Positions 1 through 11,090 of a stretch of DNA of 64,000 bases are shown here, piece after piece (the stretch's first letter is position 1; every line of letters begins with the position of its first letter). Position numbers and translations under genes: made by a program. Source of the stretch: Sciurus carolinensis. Its lineage: Eukaryota > Chordata > Mammalia > Rodentia > Sciuridae. The notes beneath the pieces are model-generated. The model did no database searches, was not told the origin of the DNA, and saw only the letters and a program-made list of their open reading frames with translations. The stretch covers positions 15,103,015-15,167,014 of the forward strand of contig NC_062218.1 in NCBI RefSeq assembly GCF_902686445.1, read 5' to 3'.

Positions 1-157
1 TTTTATTTTTTTAAGTACCAGGGATTGAATTTAGGAGCACTCGACCACTGAGCCACATCCCCAGCCCTATTTTGTATTTTATTTAGAGACAGGGTCTTGC
101 TGAGTTGCTTAGTGCCTCACTTTTGCTGAGGCTGGCTTTGAACTTGCGATTCTCTTG
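1..157 (-). repeat. B1-ID chimeric SINE, truncated by window edge
   Basis: Read on the minus strand, this has a B1/Alu-like part (gagacagggtct seen in reverse on the plus strand) joined to an ID-like part with the complement of the ID B-box region and ending in a T-rich run, which is the A-tail in reverse. The distal B1 end is missing near 157. The combined structure is typical of squirrel SINEs. It is non-coding. Confidence 0.85.
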
Positions 158-2016
158 TCTCATTTTTGACAGATGTCTTTATGCGGTGTATGACTAGAAG
201 GTCATGCCTTAAGAATGCTATGCCTGACTATAATATAGTTGACATTTTCATAAATAGAATTTTAATTGTGACCTTCCCCTCACTTGAAGATATACAAGCT
301 ACATACCTGAAACTATATGAAGATTACTCCAGGCAGCCTAGCTACAGATGCGAATATTCTCAGGGGAATTATACCCATTACTTAACACTAGAATTTTGCC
401 TTACTTAGACCTATTACTGGGCCAGATCCATGTTTCCAAGTCTGCCTCCAATCTTCTTCCTGCAGCTGAGTTCCCATTCTCTCTTGAAAACTTAGTTATG
501 TATTTAAAAATACATGTAGCTACATTTTAAACAAAAACTTGTTCCTCATTGGAAAATCTTGCACACTGCTGGAAACAGAGAACATGACAGTTGGAGGTGA
601 AGGAAGTAGAGAGATTTCATGAATGATGAAAGCTAAACACGCAACAGCTTTCTCATAATTAAGCATTTCAAAATGCATTTGTAGAAAAGTAGTATAGAAA
701 GAAGATGCACAGCAGGCTATTTTTAAACCATAATTTTCAGAGCCAACAAAGAAATTCTTTAAAAAAAGTTGAAAGGTCTTTTGTGGTACCTTTAGTTGAA
801 GAAATTTAGAGATGATTAGGTATTGTTATTTTTAATTCAATTTTTTAGAACAAAAGTTTACCAAAATAGAAAGTTTTGCCCTTTCTTTCCCCTGCAGCTT
901 TAGAAAGCCAACTGAGTGTTAGGTTGCCATAACCTTTCTTTTTTAGTCTCCTTTGCTTTTAAATTCATCCACCATCAAATTACACTGTACTCCTTCCTCC
1001 TCCATACCCAGGGCCAGGGTATTTATATAAATGAATCCAGAGCCCTGTTTACTTGTCCCCTGCTCTGAGTAAATACTGAGAAATCAAAAGCCTCAGCCTG
1101 GTGATTTTGTTTCATGCAAATGGGTCTTGCCTGAACCTTCTTTCCAGCGGGGGTCTTGGGGGATTGATTTCTAGCCTCTCTTGCCAAGTGAACAGGAGTG
1201 ATGTTTGCTCTTTCCAGGATGTGCCGTAGTTTCAAACATTTGTATTTTGCCCTAGTGACTGAACTTAAAAGTACTCAAATGTTTGATTTAAAGAATAGAA
1301 TCAAATCCAACTACATTGACCCATTCACCTGCTTACTATATTTGGTATAGCATCATATATTTTAAACGTTTATAAAAGTATTGTAGGCATAGGTATATTA
1401 TTGGATATTTAGATATTAATTGGGAATATGTAGAACCAGATATTTCTACTAATCATATAATCCTTTGATATCCACTCTGTCTAGTTTTAAACATTGGATA
1501 AAAGTCTATCATGGCTCCTTTCAAAGAGAGCACTGTGTATAAATTCAGGGCACTTTGAGTCCACTTGAGGGATGGGACTGAAATCCCTAAGAAAGAGGCT
1601 GAACCGCCTTTGGGGTACAATAGATCCTATAACTTGTGGGGCTTCTGAGTAAGACACACAGCTCTGCGACTAAAGTTGGGACAATGACCAGGCAACTGAG
1701 CACTATTGCCAATTATTTTTGTTCTCTGGCCCCCTCCCTCCTTTCCCTGATCCCACCTCAAGTGATTCAGACTCCTCTCTAATAAACATTGAAGCAGTCT
1801 TTACCCAGTGAAGGTATATAAAGCAAACAGCCGCCCAGGTCATTCACATATCTGGGTTTGGTCCTGGTTGATTAAAGGAATAATGAGGAAATGGATTACA
1901 ATGGTCTCTGTCATCATTTCTCCGTGTACATTAGTAATTGAGTTTTTGGTGGCCTGCAAAATCCTCTTGAACTCTCCCCCATTCTTACCTTCTCTACTTT
2001 CCTTTTTTCCTTCCAG
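158..2016. other. Unassigned AT-rich sequence
   Basis: No repeat family, RNA gene or convincing exon was recognised here. Short open frames at 166-408 and 348-530 lack codon structure or any recognisable domain. The right end (about 1,985-2,016) is a strong pyrimidine tract ending in CAG and is discussed with the candidate exon that follows. Confidence 0.5.
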
Positions 2017-2058
2017 ATTTGCACCAAGAGTTAGATGAACAATGACAGCAAGAACAGG
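2017..2058 (+). other. Candidate small exon (possible 5' exon with start codon)
   Basis: A 42-bp segment is preceded by a roughly 30-nt pyrimidine tract ending ttccttccag and followed by a donor matching GTGAGT exactly. All three frames contain a stop within the segment, so it cannot be an internal coding exon. An ATG at 2035 is preceded directly by an in-frame TAG and is open (MNNDSKNR) to the donor, as an initiation exon would be; the base at -3 is T, so the start context is weak. It may be a non-coding exon or a chance pseudo-exon. No gene is recognised. Confidence 0.2.
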
Positions 2059-2645
2059 GTGAGTCGTACCGTGTTTTGGGATGTAGGGTTGACCTCCTCA
2101 GGGAATCTGTTCCTGGGTGGGACAGGCAGGGGACAGGAAGGGAAGTTAGAGTCCTCCACCTACCTGGATGACAGAAATTGCAGTACAGTCTCCCACCCTG
2201 AAGGGAAAGGGGTGTTGGTGTTTTCACCATCTCTGAGAACTGATCGCCAACATCTCTATCTAAAAATCCCTGCTACTGAGCCAAAAGAGGAGCCTCCCTC
2301 CTGCCTCCTGTTTCACAGCCTGTGTCTGCACACCTCCCCTGGGCATCTTTGAATTGCAGGGACTTTGAGAATCTTTCCCGTCCACATGGTTTTATCCCTG
2401 CTTCTTCTCTTTACACTGTCTGCTACAGAAAGTGCTAAACCTCTTGGCAAATGTCCCTTTCAACCTCGGAATATTCAGCAGAGAACACAGGCCTTTCTAC
2501 TCTAGGGATCAGGAAGAGACTGTTTATGAAGTTATTGCATTTTTCAAAAAAGTGGTTGCAATTAGTTTTGGGCTTCAGGCGGCGCAATGCTCTCTGTTTG
2601 ATTCGTCATTGCTTACAGAACACAGATACTCATTCACTAAGAGAA
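2059..2645. other. Unassigned sequence
   Basis: No repeat or gene was recognised. A frame from 2035 to 2352 stays open on the plus strand, but it would require reading through the strong donor and has no recognisable domain. Confidence 0.45.
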
Positions 2646-2692
2646 AATTGTGCATGCGTGTGTTTGTGTGTGTATGTGTGTGTGTGTGTGCG
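2646..2692. repeat. (TG)n microsatellite, interrupted
   Basis: Alternating TG with a few interruptions (tttg, tatg). It creates spurious Val/Cys-rich open frames in two phases. Confidence 0.95.
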
Positions 2693-2699
2693 CCAATCT

Positions 2700-3400
2700 G
2701 CACATTTTATGTGCCAGGTATGGTGCTAGTTAATATATATTGAGATTAAAGCATTCCTGGTCTGTACTCTCAACCAATTTATAATCTAGGCTAAAATAGA
2801 TCTTCCATGTTTAAATTCATAATAACAAAATTGCAATAAGTTAATTTGTGTATTTGAAGAGAAGCTAAGGAAAATAACAAAAACCTCTAAGATGGTTTAA
2901 CAGGGGAATCTCATTTAGCTTACAAGTCTGGATAGCCCTTCCAAAGAGAGTGACATTTGGTTAAGACTTTAAGGATGAGCAGGAATTGGCCAGATGAAAT
3001 ACGGAGCCAGGAGTTGGGGGTGGAAGTAGGGGAGGCAGGGGCCATGGATTGTGCTGATGGAGAGATGTGGCCAGGGAAAGAGGCTGACGGAGGTAGGCCA
3101 GGGTGTCACTGGATTGGTGTAGGGAGCAGCCTCACCGTGAGAGGCCGGCAGCCAGGCGTCTGGAAGGAGAGGAGCTAAGTGTGGGGGGAGGCTTGTGAGA
3201 GAAGGTACGACTGTGGGGGACCTCGATGCAGTTTTGAATGATGACCCAATTCACGGCCGGCCTGTGCTGTTGGTGCTTGAGACGGAGTGAGGACAAAGAT
3301 TACCGGGCAGAAGGCTAGGGAACTACTGGTTAGGTGTTGATGATGCAGCCTGGAGCTGTCGAATTGGCCTTGCATGGCGGCAGGCTTGGGTGAAAGGAAG
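2700..3400 (+). repeat. Old L2-like interspersed repeat (tentative)
   Basis: It begins with a tatgtgccaggtatggtgct segment, resembling the conserved 'tatgtgccaggcactgtgct' phrase of L2/MIR-type elements. It continues with 'gtgacatttgg...aaggatgagcaggaattggccag' phrasing known from an old mammal-wide LINE2-type repeat. It is highly diverged. The family assignment and both ends are uncertain, and no open reading frame survives. Confidence 0.4.
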
Positions 3401-3422
3401 ACTGTAGGTTGGGGGCCGAATT

Positions 3423-3510
3423 CTTTTTTGTGTGTGCTGGGAACTGACACCGAGCTTGTGCATGCTAAGCACAGACTCCACCTCCAAACTACACCCACTG
3501 CCCTGCCTGC
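3423..3510 (-). repeat. Decayed ID-type SINE
   Basis: On the plus strand: a T-run, a 'gtgctggga' core, a diverged B-box complement, 'gcatgctaagcac' and 'ctacacccactgccctgcc'. This is the order expected of an inverted ID element. It is more diverged than the other ID copies here. Confidence 0.6.
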
Positions 3511-3767
3511 AGTGCTAAATTCTTAATGAGGGGCCAGACGGTCAAGTGAAGACTGAAGGCAGAAGAGAATCTTACTGCCAGCTGCTCAAAGCAGCAGCTT
3601 AACAAAAGAGAGAGCAACCATTTGTCTGGAGTGGCATAGAGTCTTCAGAAGGGCGGGACCCTGGGTGCGCTGCTGATGGGATATTTGGAGTTTGAGAGAC
3701 GACACAGCTTCCAGCCCCCACATGAGAGAGAGGCAGAATCCTTAGGGCACAGGGGTTCAGTGAAGTT

Positions 3768-3802
<35 letters not shown>

Positions 3803-3815
3803 CGTGTGTGTGTGT
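3768..3815. repeat. (TG)n microsatellite
   Basis: About 13 perfect TG units, an acgc interruption, then further TG. It is followed by a short GA run at 3831-3842. Confidence 0.95.
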
Positions 3816-5094
3816 TCCGGGGGGTGCAGAAAGAGAGAGAGAGTTATGAGTTGGAATCATGTAGATAAAGGTAAGATGAGATCTCCTTAAAATTCACACT
3901 CTAAGGCACTCATCCTAACTGGATTTCTTCTGGAACACTCCTCTCAAATCACAGTCGAATGATCCAGCAACATCTAAGTCACTATGGTGCAGTGTAGGCC
4001 ATTTCACTCTTGTTGGCTCTTTCTATTGAAAAAAAGATGCTGGATATGGTAGACATGCTAACGTTCTAACACTTTCTATGTGAATGTGTAGAAAGAAGTG
4101 CTTAGCGATGGCTGGTGAGGTGGCAGGCAGAAAGGTTATTTTATTTATATTTTTCAGTATGAGAATTTGCTCATGTAATACTTGCAAGATTTAAAATATA
4201 AAAATCAAATTTAAATTTTGAAAAAGCACGGGAAAATCTGAAAACTAATTTGAAAATACTTTTGATATGGTGGGAGTTATGAACGTAACTCTTTTTTGAG
4301 TAAGTTTTCTGAGAGTTGCCAACATGAATCGTGCTTTATTGTTTTCTTACTTGAACCATAAAAGTTTCAAAGTTTACGTTTGACACAATACATCTTAGGA
4401 CTCTAGAATCAAATTGAAAAAAAAAAACAATTTAAAGCTATTTAGTTAATGTATAATATAAATTTAACTTTTTGTGACTTACCTGCCCCTTGAAACCCTA
4501 GTTGGTGTTTCTGGGCCTTAGAGCAAGTTCTGTAGTCAGATAGCCGGTGGGAGTGCTCACTGTGTGGACCTCATTGGGCCCACGTTAATTCCTGCCCTGT
4601 AGCTGTGAAGTCTCTTCTAGGAATACCCTCCCAAGTGACAGTTCCACTGGGGAGCCAGCCCAGTACCTTACCTTAGAAAAACAATTGGCCTCAGATTGAA
4701 GTGGTTAAATTGCCTTAACATACCTGGGGCTTACCTTTTCAGGAAAACATATTTTTCCCCCTATAATCTCCTCCTTCTCTTTCTCTTCCTCCTCCTTTTT
4801 TTTCCTTCTTTTTTTTTAATTTTTTTTGAGAGTTTTCTCCTAAGGTTTTTCCCATGAGAACTAGAGATCAATTTTTTAATTTTTATACTTTTTTCCTCTC
4901 CAGCAGAAATTCTTCTGCCTCCTCTCAGGTATTCAGTAATAGAGTTGGCCAACCATGTGCTGAGACCTCTGAAACCATGAACCCATAAGCTTTTCCTCCT
5001 TTAAGCTGTTCTTGCCAGGTGTTTTGATCACAGAGAGGAAAAGTTGAGTATCACAGAGGAAATATGCTATTGTATCTACACATCTCTATCTATA
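3816..5094. other. Unassigned, AT-rich, with a pyrimidine tract
   Basis: No gene or family was recognised. A T/C-rich low-complexity tract lies at about 4,770-4,830; its complement gives a spurious Lys/Arg-rich frame on the minus strand (4,761-4,952). A perfect donor consensus on the minus strand (4,477-4,485) has no matching open exon. Confidence 0.5.
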
Positions 5095-5288
5095 TCCTGG
5101 GGATTGAAACCAGAGGTGCTTGATCACTGAGTCACATCCTCAGCTCTTTTTACTAAATTTTGAGAGAAGGTCTTACCACGTTGCTTAGGGCCTCACTCAG
5201 CTGTAGAGGCTGGCCTGGAACTTGGGTTCCTCCTGCCTTAGCCTCCCAAGCTGCTGTGATTATAGGCGTGTGCTACCATGCCCTGCTG
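5095..5288 (-). repeat. B1-ID chimeric SINE
   Basis: A nearly full-length copy in reverse. The ID-like part (tcctggggattgaaacc...cactgagtcacatcctcagc) is followed by the B1-like part (gcctcccaagctgctgtgattataggcgtgtgctacc), which is the complement of the B1 5' end. There are several substitutions, so it is moderately old. Confidence 0.9.
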
Positions 5289-6560
5289 GGAATATAATAT
5301 TTTTCAAATTAGATATATTGTCATCGTATTTCTACATAGTGTTAGTCTGGAAACTAAATAAATAAAACTTGATTTTGTCTCTTTCAAGATAGAATGAAAT
5401 ATCCTTTGTGATTGTGAGCAACTGGTTGGAGACTGTATTAGTTTTTATCTCTGTTACCTTGATGAATGAAAAATGAATTTCACAGGCAAGAACTCATCAT
5501 TTGAAAGAGATGTTAACAGTTGGATTGCTATTGATTGCATGAGGTAATTTACAAGGAAGTTCAGTACATGCCTGACATTGTGGACTAACCCTTGCCTGGG
5601 TTTTCTGATAATTAATATAATCTTTGTTGTGTAGTTTTTGGTGTTCAGACTCAAATTAAGCATGTTTATATAAGCAAAATAAGATAAAACTTGAATCTGG
5701 AGGACCAGGGGATTTTAATAAATTAGTTTAATTTTGTTTAAAAAATTAAAAATAATTCCTTTAACAATAGAGTTACTAGTTTGGAGGAAAATTCTCCATA
5801 GGCCATTCTTATTTCTGCACGTCTCAGGAGTGAGAAAGTCACTGTTCTCCATTATGGGTTATTTTCCTGAATATTTGTGTTTGAATAGCCTTGGAAGATA
5901 GACCTATTATCTCTTTCTGCAGGAAATGCCAGGCATGCTTACTTATGAGCATAAAAAATTTGGCTTCCCTAAATTTGGGGTTCCTCTACCACAGTGCAGG
6001 TGCCATCTGGCTCTCTTTGCTTCACCTTTCAAGAATGGAGGCCTGGGGAGCATCCACCAGAAATGGTAGTGTTTTACAATGCTATTGCCATGAGAGATAC
6101 ACTGTCTTTTGTCTTCTTCCAGCATCCGTGAAGCAGGTGGCAGGTTAACTTGATATCTTGAAAGTCGAGTGAATTCTCAGATCCCTCTCAGTCCTAGAAA
6201 GTTAATGCATTTCAGATTCTTATTTTCCAATCCATAGACTTTGTGTATTCTACCACAAAATATGGAAATACGCAGCTTTAATAGGGTAAAGCTCTTAAGT
6301 TGTGGATGAAATAACACAAATAAAAACTGTATCTGCTGTTCCTTGTTACCTTTTTGTGATTGTGAATGAATGTGATGCCTCTGATATCTCACATTGATCG
6401 CATTTCACAATTTTTACAACTTCTTAATGAGAAATGATGGATTGCAAGAGTATAGTCAAAGCAACAGCTTCTACAAATTGTGAAAGCTCACCATCATTCA
6501 CAGTTCATTTCTTCTCTGAACACTTATCTCATCTCTGCACCATAAAGAGATGTTTTGCTT
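5289..6560. other. Unassigned sequence
   Basis: No repeat or exon was recognised. Short frames on both strands at 5,891-6,148 overlap each other and carry no recognisable motif. Confidence 0.5.
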
Positions 6561-6564
6561 TCTT

Positions 6565-6730
6565 TCTGCAATAAAATTTATTGAGGGAAAATTTCTGTGT
6601 CATCAACTGTACTTTATTGCACTGTAATAAAGCGTATAATTCAATGAGCATTGGCAATGGAGTAAGCCAGTAAGACCACCACCATCACCAAGACACTAAA
6701 CCTTTCCATCACCCCTAAAGGATTTCGTGT
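6565..6730 (-). repeat. L1M 3'-end fragment
   Basis: The segment 'aaatttattgagg...catcaactgtactttattgc...aatgagcattggcaatgg...accatcaccaagacac...ccatcacccc' follows the order of old mammalian L1M 3' sequence in reverse orientation. It is highly diverged and non-coding. Confidence 0.6.
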
Positions 6731-6863
6731 ATCTCTGATGCTCAATGAATTTTGAAAATGGGAAAGCCCTTACATGGGGACATTCAAGAATAATTTCTGT
6801 GGAAGAAGTTTTTTTTAACCACTTTCCTATTTTAGTTCTTTTTTCAACCATCTTAATCCTTTA

Positions 6864-7214
6864 TGTTAGTCAGCTTTCTGTCCCTGTGACAAATACCTGA
6901 GGTGATCAAGCTGACAGCACTGGAGGTTTTAGCCTGGGATCAGTCACCTGCTTCCTTTGGCTCTGCGGTGGCATACCATGACATGAGCGCATGGCCCAGT
7001 AAAACCACTGGCTTCATATTGGGAAGTGAGAGAGGGAGAAAGCAAGTGGCCGGGCTTCCACAAAGAACTTTGAGGGCACCCCAGTCCCCTGACCAGAAGA
7101 CCTCTCTCTACGCTCCACCTCTTAAAAGTTTTCACTGCCTCCGATAGTGCCCCAAGAGGGACCTAGCCTCTGCTACTGGAGCCTCTGGGGATGGTTAAGA
7201 TTCAAACAATAGCA
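6864..7214 (-). mobile_element. MaLR (ERVL-MaLR) solo LTR
   Basis: It starts tgttagtcagctttctgtc and ends caaacaatagca, so it runs TG to CA in reverse orientation. It is about 350 bp with no internal retroviral region. The start 'gtcagctttctgtccctgtgacaaatacctga' is the complement of the conserved MaLR LTR 3' end. No convincing target duplication was found, so the ends may be slightly off. Confidence 0.75.
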
Positions 7215-7611
7215 ACACTAATATTTTTTCTCTTGTTTCTTTTTTCCTAAGCTCTGATTTTCTTTTAAAAGTCTTCTGTCTAGCTTTTTCTTCTCTTTTG
7301 TAGCCCTGGAGCAGAAAGGCTGAGCAGTATTGGTATGGGCTCCTATGAATGGAATAAGTAGTATGAAGTTGGAACACATCAAGAATAAGTTGTCTTGCAG
7401 AAAAAAAGTTACAGGAAAAGAAAGATAGCTGGTAGAGTATAAAAATCTAAGCAGTGAAAACGATAGTTATTTATGTAATTAAACGATGAAATATATATAA
7501 AATGTATTCTTTATTCATAATAATCATGTATGATTTTAGGCTTTTTCCTTTTCTCAATAATTGATTTTTTTTAAAATAAAAAAAAACTTTTTTAGTAGTA
7601 GATAAACACAA
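7215..7611. other. Unassigned AT-rich sequence
   Basis: T/A-rich with no family recognised. It includes A/T runs around 7,560-7,595 just before the next SINE. Confidence 0.5.
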
Positions 7612-7708
7612 TACCTTTATCTTATTTATTTGCTTTTTATGTGGTGCTGAGAATCGAACCCAGTGCCTCACACATACTAGGTGAGCTCTCTACCACTGAT
7701 TGATGCCT
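7612..7708 (-). repeat. ID-type SINE with AAATAAA-rich tail
   Basis: In reverse orientation: a T-rich tail (tttatcttatttatt), 'atgtggtgctgagaatcgaacccagtgcctcacacatactaggtgagc', then 'ctctaccactga'. The B-box complement is intact. It belongs to the same subfamily as the copies at 10,653, 16,608 and 24,952. Confidence 0.85.
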
Positions 7709-8425
7709 TTTTAAGGGAAGCATTTGTTTTCACCTGGCTCTGTACAGTCTCAGCTCTCAAAATTCAAGGATGGAGTTTTGAACGGTGGATTTCTCTTGGC
7801 AGTGTAAAATGAGTCACATTTATCTTGAGACCTTTCAAAGCTGGAATAAGAGCAAAAATCAAGAAGCGAATTTCCCACAGCCCCTGCTCTATGGGAAGGG
7901 CAAGACACTTACATGCTGTAATTCCAAACATGAACTCATGCTAAACAATGTCTGGTTAAAGCTTCCATTTATCATATGACTTACAATTTATAAAACAAGA
8001 ATGGTCTCTTCTCATATCAGTTGGGAGGGTAAATTCAATTTTTTGGAATTTGGGTGGAAGTTAGGATCTTCTTTCTGCTTTACTTAAACAGAGGGAAATG
8101 GTCAAAATGGTCTGGAGAACTCTAAAATGGAACACTGAGGTCGGTTACTAAAGATTTTTCCATGGCTCCTCCTCCAGCCTCTCACTTCCCACTGATGATA
8201 CACAGCTATAAATATGTGCGGTAAAACATGTTCCTCTGATTAGTCTGCAATCGTCACTTTCCCACCGTAGCTGGAAGCGCTCGGGAGGACAGCTGTGGAA
8301 ACCCAGGGGTGCTTGTTCCATCCTCGAGCATCTGCGTCTTCCATACCCCTTCTATAGCCGTGCCCTTTTGTTAAAATGGATGATCAAAATATCAAAATAA
8401 GAATAAGAAAAATGTTGAATTTTTG
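7709..8425. other. Unassigned, repeat-poor stretch
   Basis: No interspersed repeat was recognised in about 700 bp, which includes 'agctataaatatgtgcgg' near 8,205. There is no open frame of note. Confidence 0.5.
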
Positions 8426-8429
8426 GTTT

Positions 8430-8735
8430 ATTAATTATTTTAGAGCAGTTGAGTTCACAGGAAAGTTGAAAGGAAGGCACAGGGATTTCTGTATTCCTTC
8501 TGTCTCCCACAGGCATGGCTCCCCAATGTCCGCATCTTCCACCACAGTGGTACATTGGTTAAATTGATAGGTTGACCCTGACATGTCATTATCATCCCAA
8601 GTCCAGAGTTTACATTAGAGTTGACTCTTGGTGTTGTAGATCCTGTGGATGTGGACAAAGGTATAAAGACATGTCTATAGAGCAAGAAACACCTTAAATC
8701 ATCATGCCACCATCCCTTTTCAGCATTAAATATGA
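8430..8735 (-). repeat. L1M 3'-end fragment
   Basis: The ordered phrases 'ttttagagcagttgagttcacagg', 'ccaccacagtggtacattggtt' and 'gtttacattagagttgactcttggtgttgtaga' match the layout of old mammalian L1 3' sequence in reverse orientation. Open frames on both strands here are artefacts of this repeat. Confidence 0.65.
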
Positions 8736-9399
8736 AGCAATTACAGTGCAATTTTTCAAAAGACAGAGGAGCATTTATGTAATCAGAATTTAAGGGGAGG
8801 AAGGCTTAGGAGACCTGCTCCTCATGTGCATACACAAGCATATTTATAACTTTGTGTTTAAGAACACTATTTGATTGGATTCTAGATATCACAGTATAGA
8901 TAAGACTGCAATTAGGAAGCACTTGGCTTTAGGTAGAGCAGAGTGACCTGGGATCTCCTCGCTAGAATTAGATCAATTTGTGGGGTGTCAAATTCTTAGA
9001 GTGAATATCTTTTGGGATCATCCGCCTGTTGGGGAAGTCTTCTAAGTTATACTAAGGTGCAGCGTCTCAGGGGAGGGTGCATCCATCACATTGTGTACAC
9101 TAATGTCTAATGTATTTCACTTTTGATCTTTTAGAGCAGAGGCGTTGCCGTCATTTTTACACGTCAGATCACTGTTAAATTGTACCTAGTCAGTATTGTT
9201 CAAGCGGTTGACAAGTGTGGGGTGTTTTGAGCCAACAGTAAAGCACTTTTTTGGTCTTAATTTTTTTTTTGGTTTTGTATGCGTGTTTTCACTACTGTAG
9301 CAGTTCAAAGACACACTGGACCAAAAAGAAGGGAGAAACTGCAATAGGGAAGTAAAACAGACAGGTGGAGACCAGGAAGTACCAAATAAGTGGCTGACT
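8736..9399. other. Unassigned sequence
   Basis: Nothing was recognised apart from a short T run at 9,262-9,271. Confidence 0.5.
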
Positions 9400-9880
9400 C
9401 CATTGAGAAAACTCAGAAAGCAAAGCTCAAGACATACTGAAAAGTTGAAGTAGAAGTTGGAATGGAGGTGGAAGAGACGCAGCTGGGTTACGGGAGGTTT
9501 CCCTGGTTGCCTGGTTTCCCTTTCGCGTACAACTAGAATACAACTGGGAAGAGCAAAAAGATATTAGGATGAAGAGGTTGGTTTTGGGATTCAGACCAGG
9601 TCAAAATCTCTGGCCCAGAGAAGTAGGTTGGTCACAGAGGAGTTGATGTGCATAATAGATCTGGACGGGAACTCAGGCAAGAGGAGAATCCTAGAGAATC
9701 AAGAGCTTACAACATGTGGGTCTGGAAGGAAAAGATCAACGACACTGAGCAAAGATTCTAGGAGAGGTTCTTTAGGCTCTCAGCACAAGGACTGAGTCCT
9801 GGGGCACCAGATATAAGAATGAAGCTTGATTTCAAGGCCTAAGTCCTGCAAGTTCTCTTACGTGTATGCACAGAACTAAG
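9400..9880 (+). repeat. Old L2-like repeat (tentative)
   Basis: The phrases 'agatctggacgggaact' and 'aaggactgagtcctggggcacca' correspond to a conserved part of an old mammal-wide LINE2-type repeat. It is strongly diverged with no reading frame. It may be a different part of the family seen at 2,700-3,400. Confidence 0.4.
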
Positions 9881-10652
9881 GTGTCACTTCAAGACAGACT
9901 GAGCATGTGGTTTGCAGAAGGTTACGTTCACCCCACCGAAGTGCTTGAACAAATGTGGAGAAGTAAGTTTCTGGAGCTAGATCAACTAGAATATGTTTGT
10001 AATTATCAAGCAAAACCAGAGGGACACTGTTAAAGTAGGTGAAAAGTCCCAGGTAAGAGAAAGGTGTAACCTCTTTGTAAGCATCATTCCTTTCCTTCAA
10101 AGCTGAGGAATATGTTCTTGCCAGTTTACTCATTAGTTCATTTATTCATTCATCAAATATTCATTAAATGTCTACCAAATGTCAATGGGTTCAACATCTT
10201 GTAAAATTAACTTTAATTACTTACCTTAATCATTTGTCTGTTTTGCTTTTTAATAGTGGAGAGTCAATCTCTCTAATAATATTAGCAATTAAGAATGAAA
10301 TCACTGTTTAGGCAAATTCAAACTCTGAGGAATTATGAAATTTACCAGAAGACATTGATGACAATGGAGAGAAACGGAGTAAGATAATAAGAGCCTGAGG
10401 TAATGGTTCGTGCCTTAAATATTAATTTGAGCACATATTCACAGAATCACTTGGCTCTGAAATGGCCAGGCTCACATTTGCACAGACACTGTGAGTAATT
10501 GAGTTGTTATACAGAAGTTGGTCAAAGCCCTTCAATCTCACCTAGCATGCTTCCCTTCCCTGAACGATTGTATGAAAAGATATCAACTTGAGCTTCCTCT
10601 ACATTTATTATTTGAGAAAATTTTAGCAGGGAGTACTAGAATAAAAAATGGT
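9881..10652. other. Unassigned, with a short L2/MIR-like patch
   Basis: The patch at about 10,125-10,190 (ttcattcatcaaatattcattaaatgtctacc) resembles the L2/MIR 'cattcaacaaatatttattgag' phrase. The rest is unrecognised. An 85-codon minus-strand frame at 9,876-10,133 shows no motif. Confidence 0.4.
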
Positions 10653-10775
10653 GGGCTGGGGTTGTAGCTCAGTGGTAGAGTGCTTTCCTAGCCCATGTGA
10701 GGCACTGGGTTCGATTCTCAGCACCATGTAAAAATAAATTAATAAAATGAAGGGCTATTGAAAAAAAAAAAAAAA
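10653..10775 (+). repeat. ID-type SINE (tRNA-Ala derived)
   Basis: It opens gggctggggttgtagctcagtgg (A box) and has gggttcgattc (B box), so the internal Pol III promoter looks intact. It is followed by aataaattaataaaatgaagg and a 15-A tail at 10,761-10,775. It is a retroposed SINE, not a tRNA gene: there is no anticodon arm or acceptor pairing beyond the tRNA-like head, and it carries an A-tail. Confidence 0.92.
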
Positions 10776-10960
10776 GAATGAAATGTCACCCCACCCTCCT
10801 CACACCTTGGGCACTGGCTCAGGTGGTTTTCTAGAAATAAAGTTTAAAAGATTTTCCCTACTACCATATTTGTCCCTGTGGTTTTTTGAGCCAGTCATTG
10901 TATCTTCTGAAATAATGACTTTTTATTTAGTTCTGTTTTTAATACAATGTGAGTGTAAGC

Positions 10961-11090
10961 ATGGGACATGTTTGGAATAGCAGGGACTAAGCAAAGAATA
11001 CCGGAAAGCTCTTATACAAAATAAAGAGCAAAGATTATTTTGAGCAGTAAGAAACTTATTTTCAATTAGAAATTATTCCCTGGAGATTTT
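10961..11090 (+). repeat. Direct duplication flanking L1, left copy
   Basis: About 130 bp here align without gaps to 12,235-12,364, with roughly 11-12 differences counted by eye (about 91% identity). The two copies directly abut the two ends of the minus-strand L1 between them, so they behave as a target-site duplication, although far longer than the usual 7-20 bp. Confidence 0.85.

Noticed and set aside
4477..4671. Minus-strand exon ending at a perfect CAG|GTAAGT donor
   Set aside because: The only nearby acceptor is a poor AAG site and every frame has a stop.
9919..9963. Plus-strand 45-bp open segment before GTAAGT
   Set aside because: The upstream sequence lacks a pyrimidine tract and the context looks like old repeat sequence.
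10653..10775. tRNA gene suggested by intact A and B boxes
   Set aside because: The A-tail, the AATAAA-rich extension and multiple dispersed copies identify an ID SINE; no complete cloverleaf is present.
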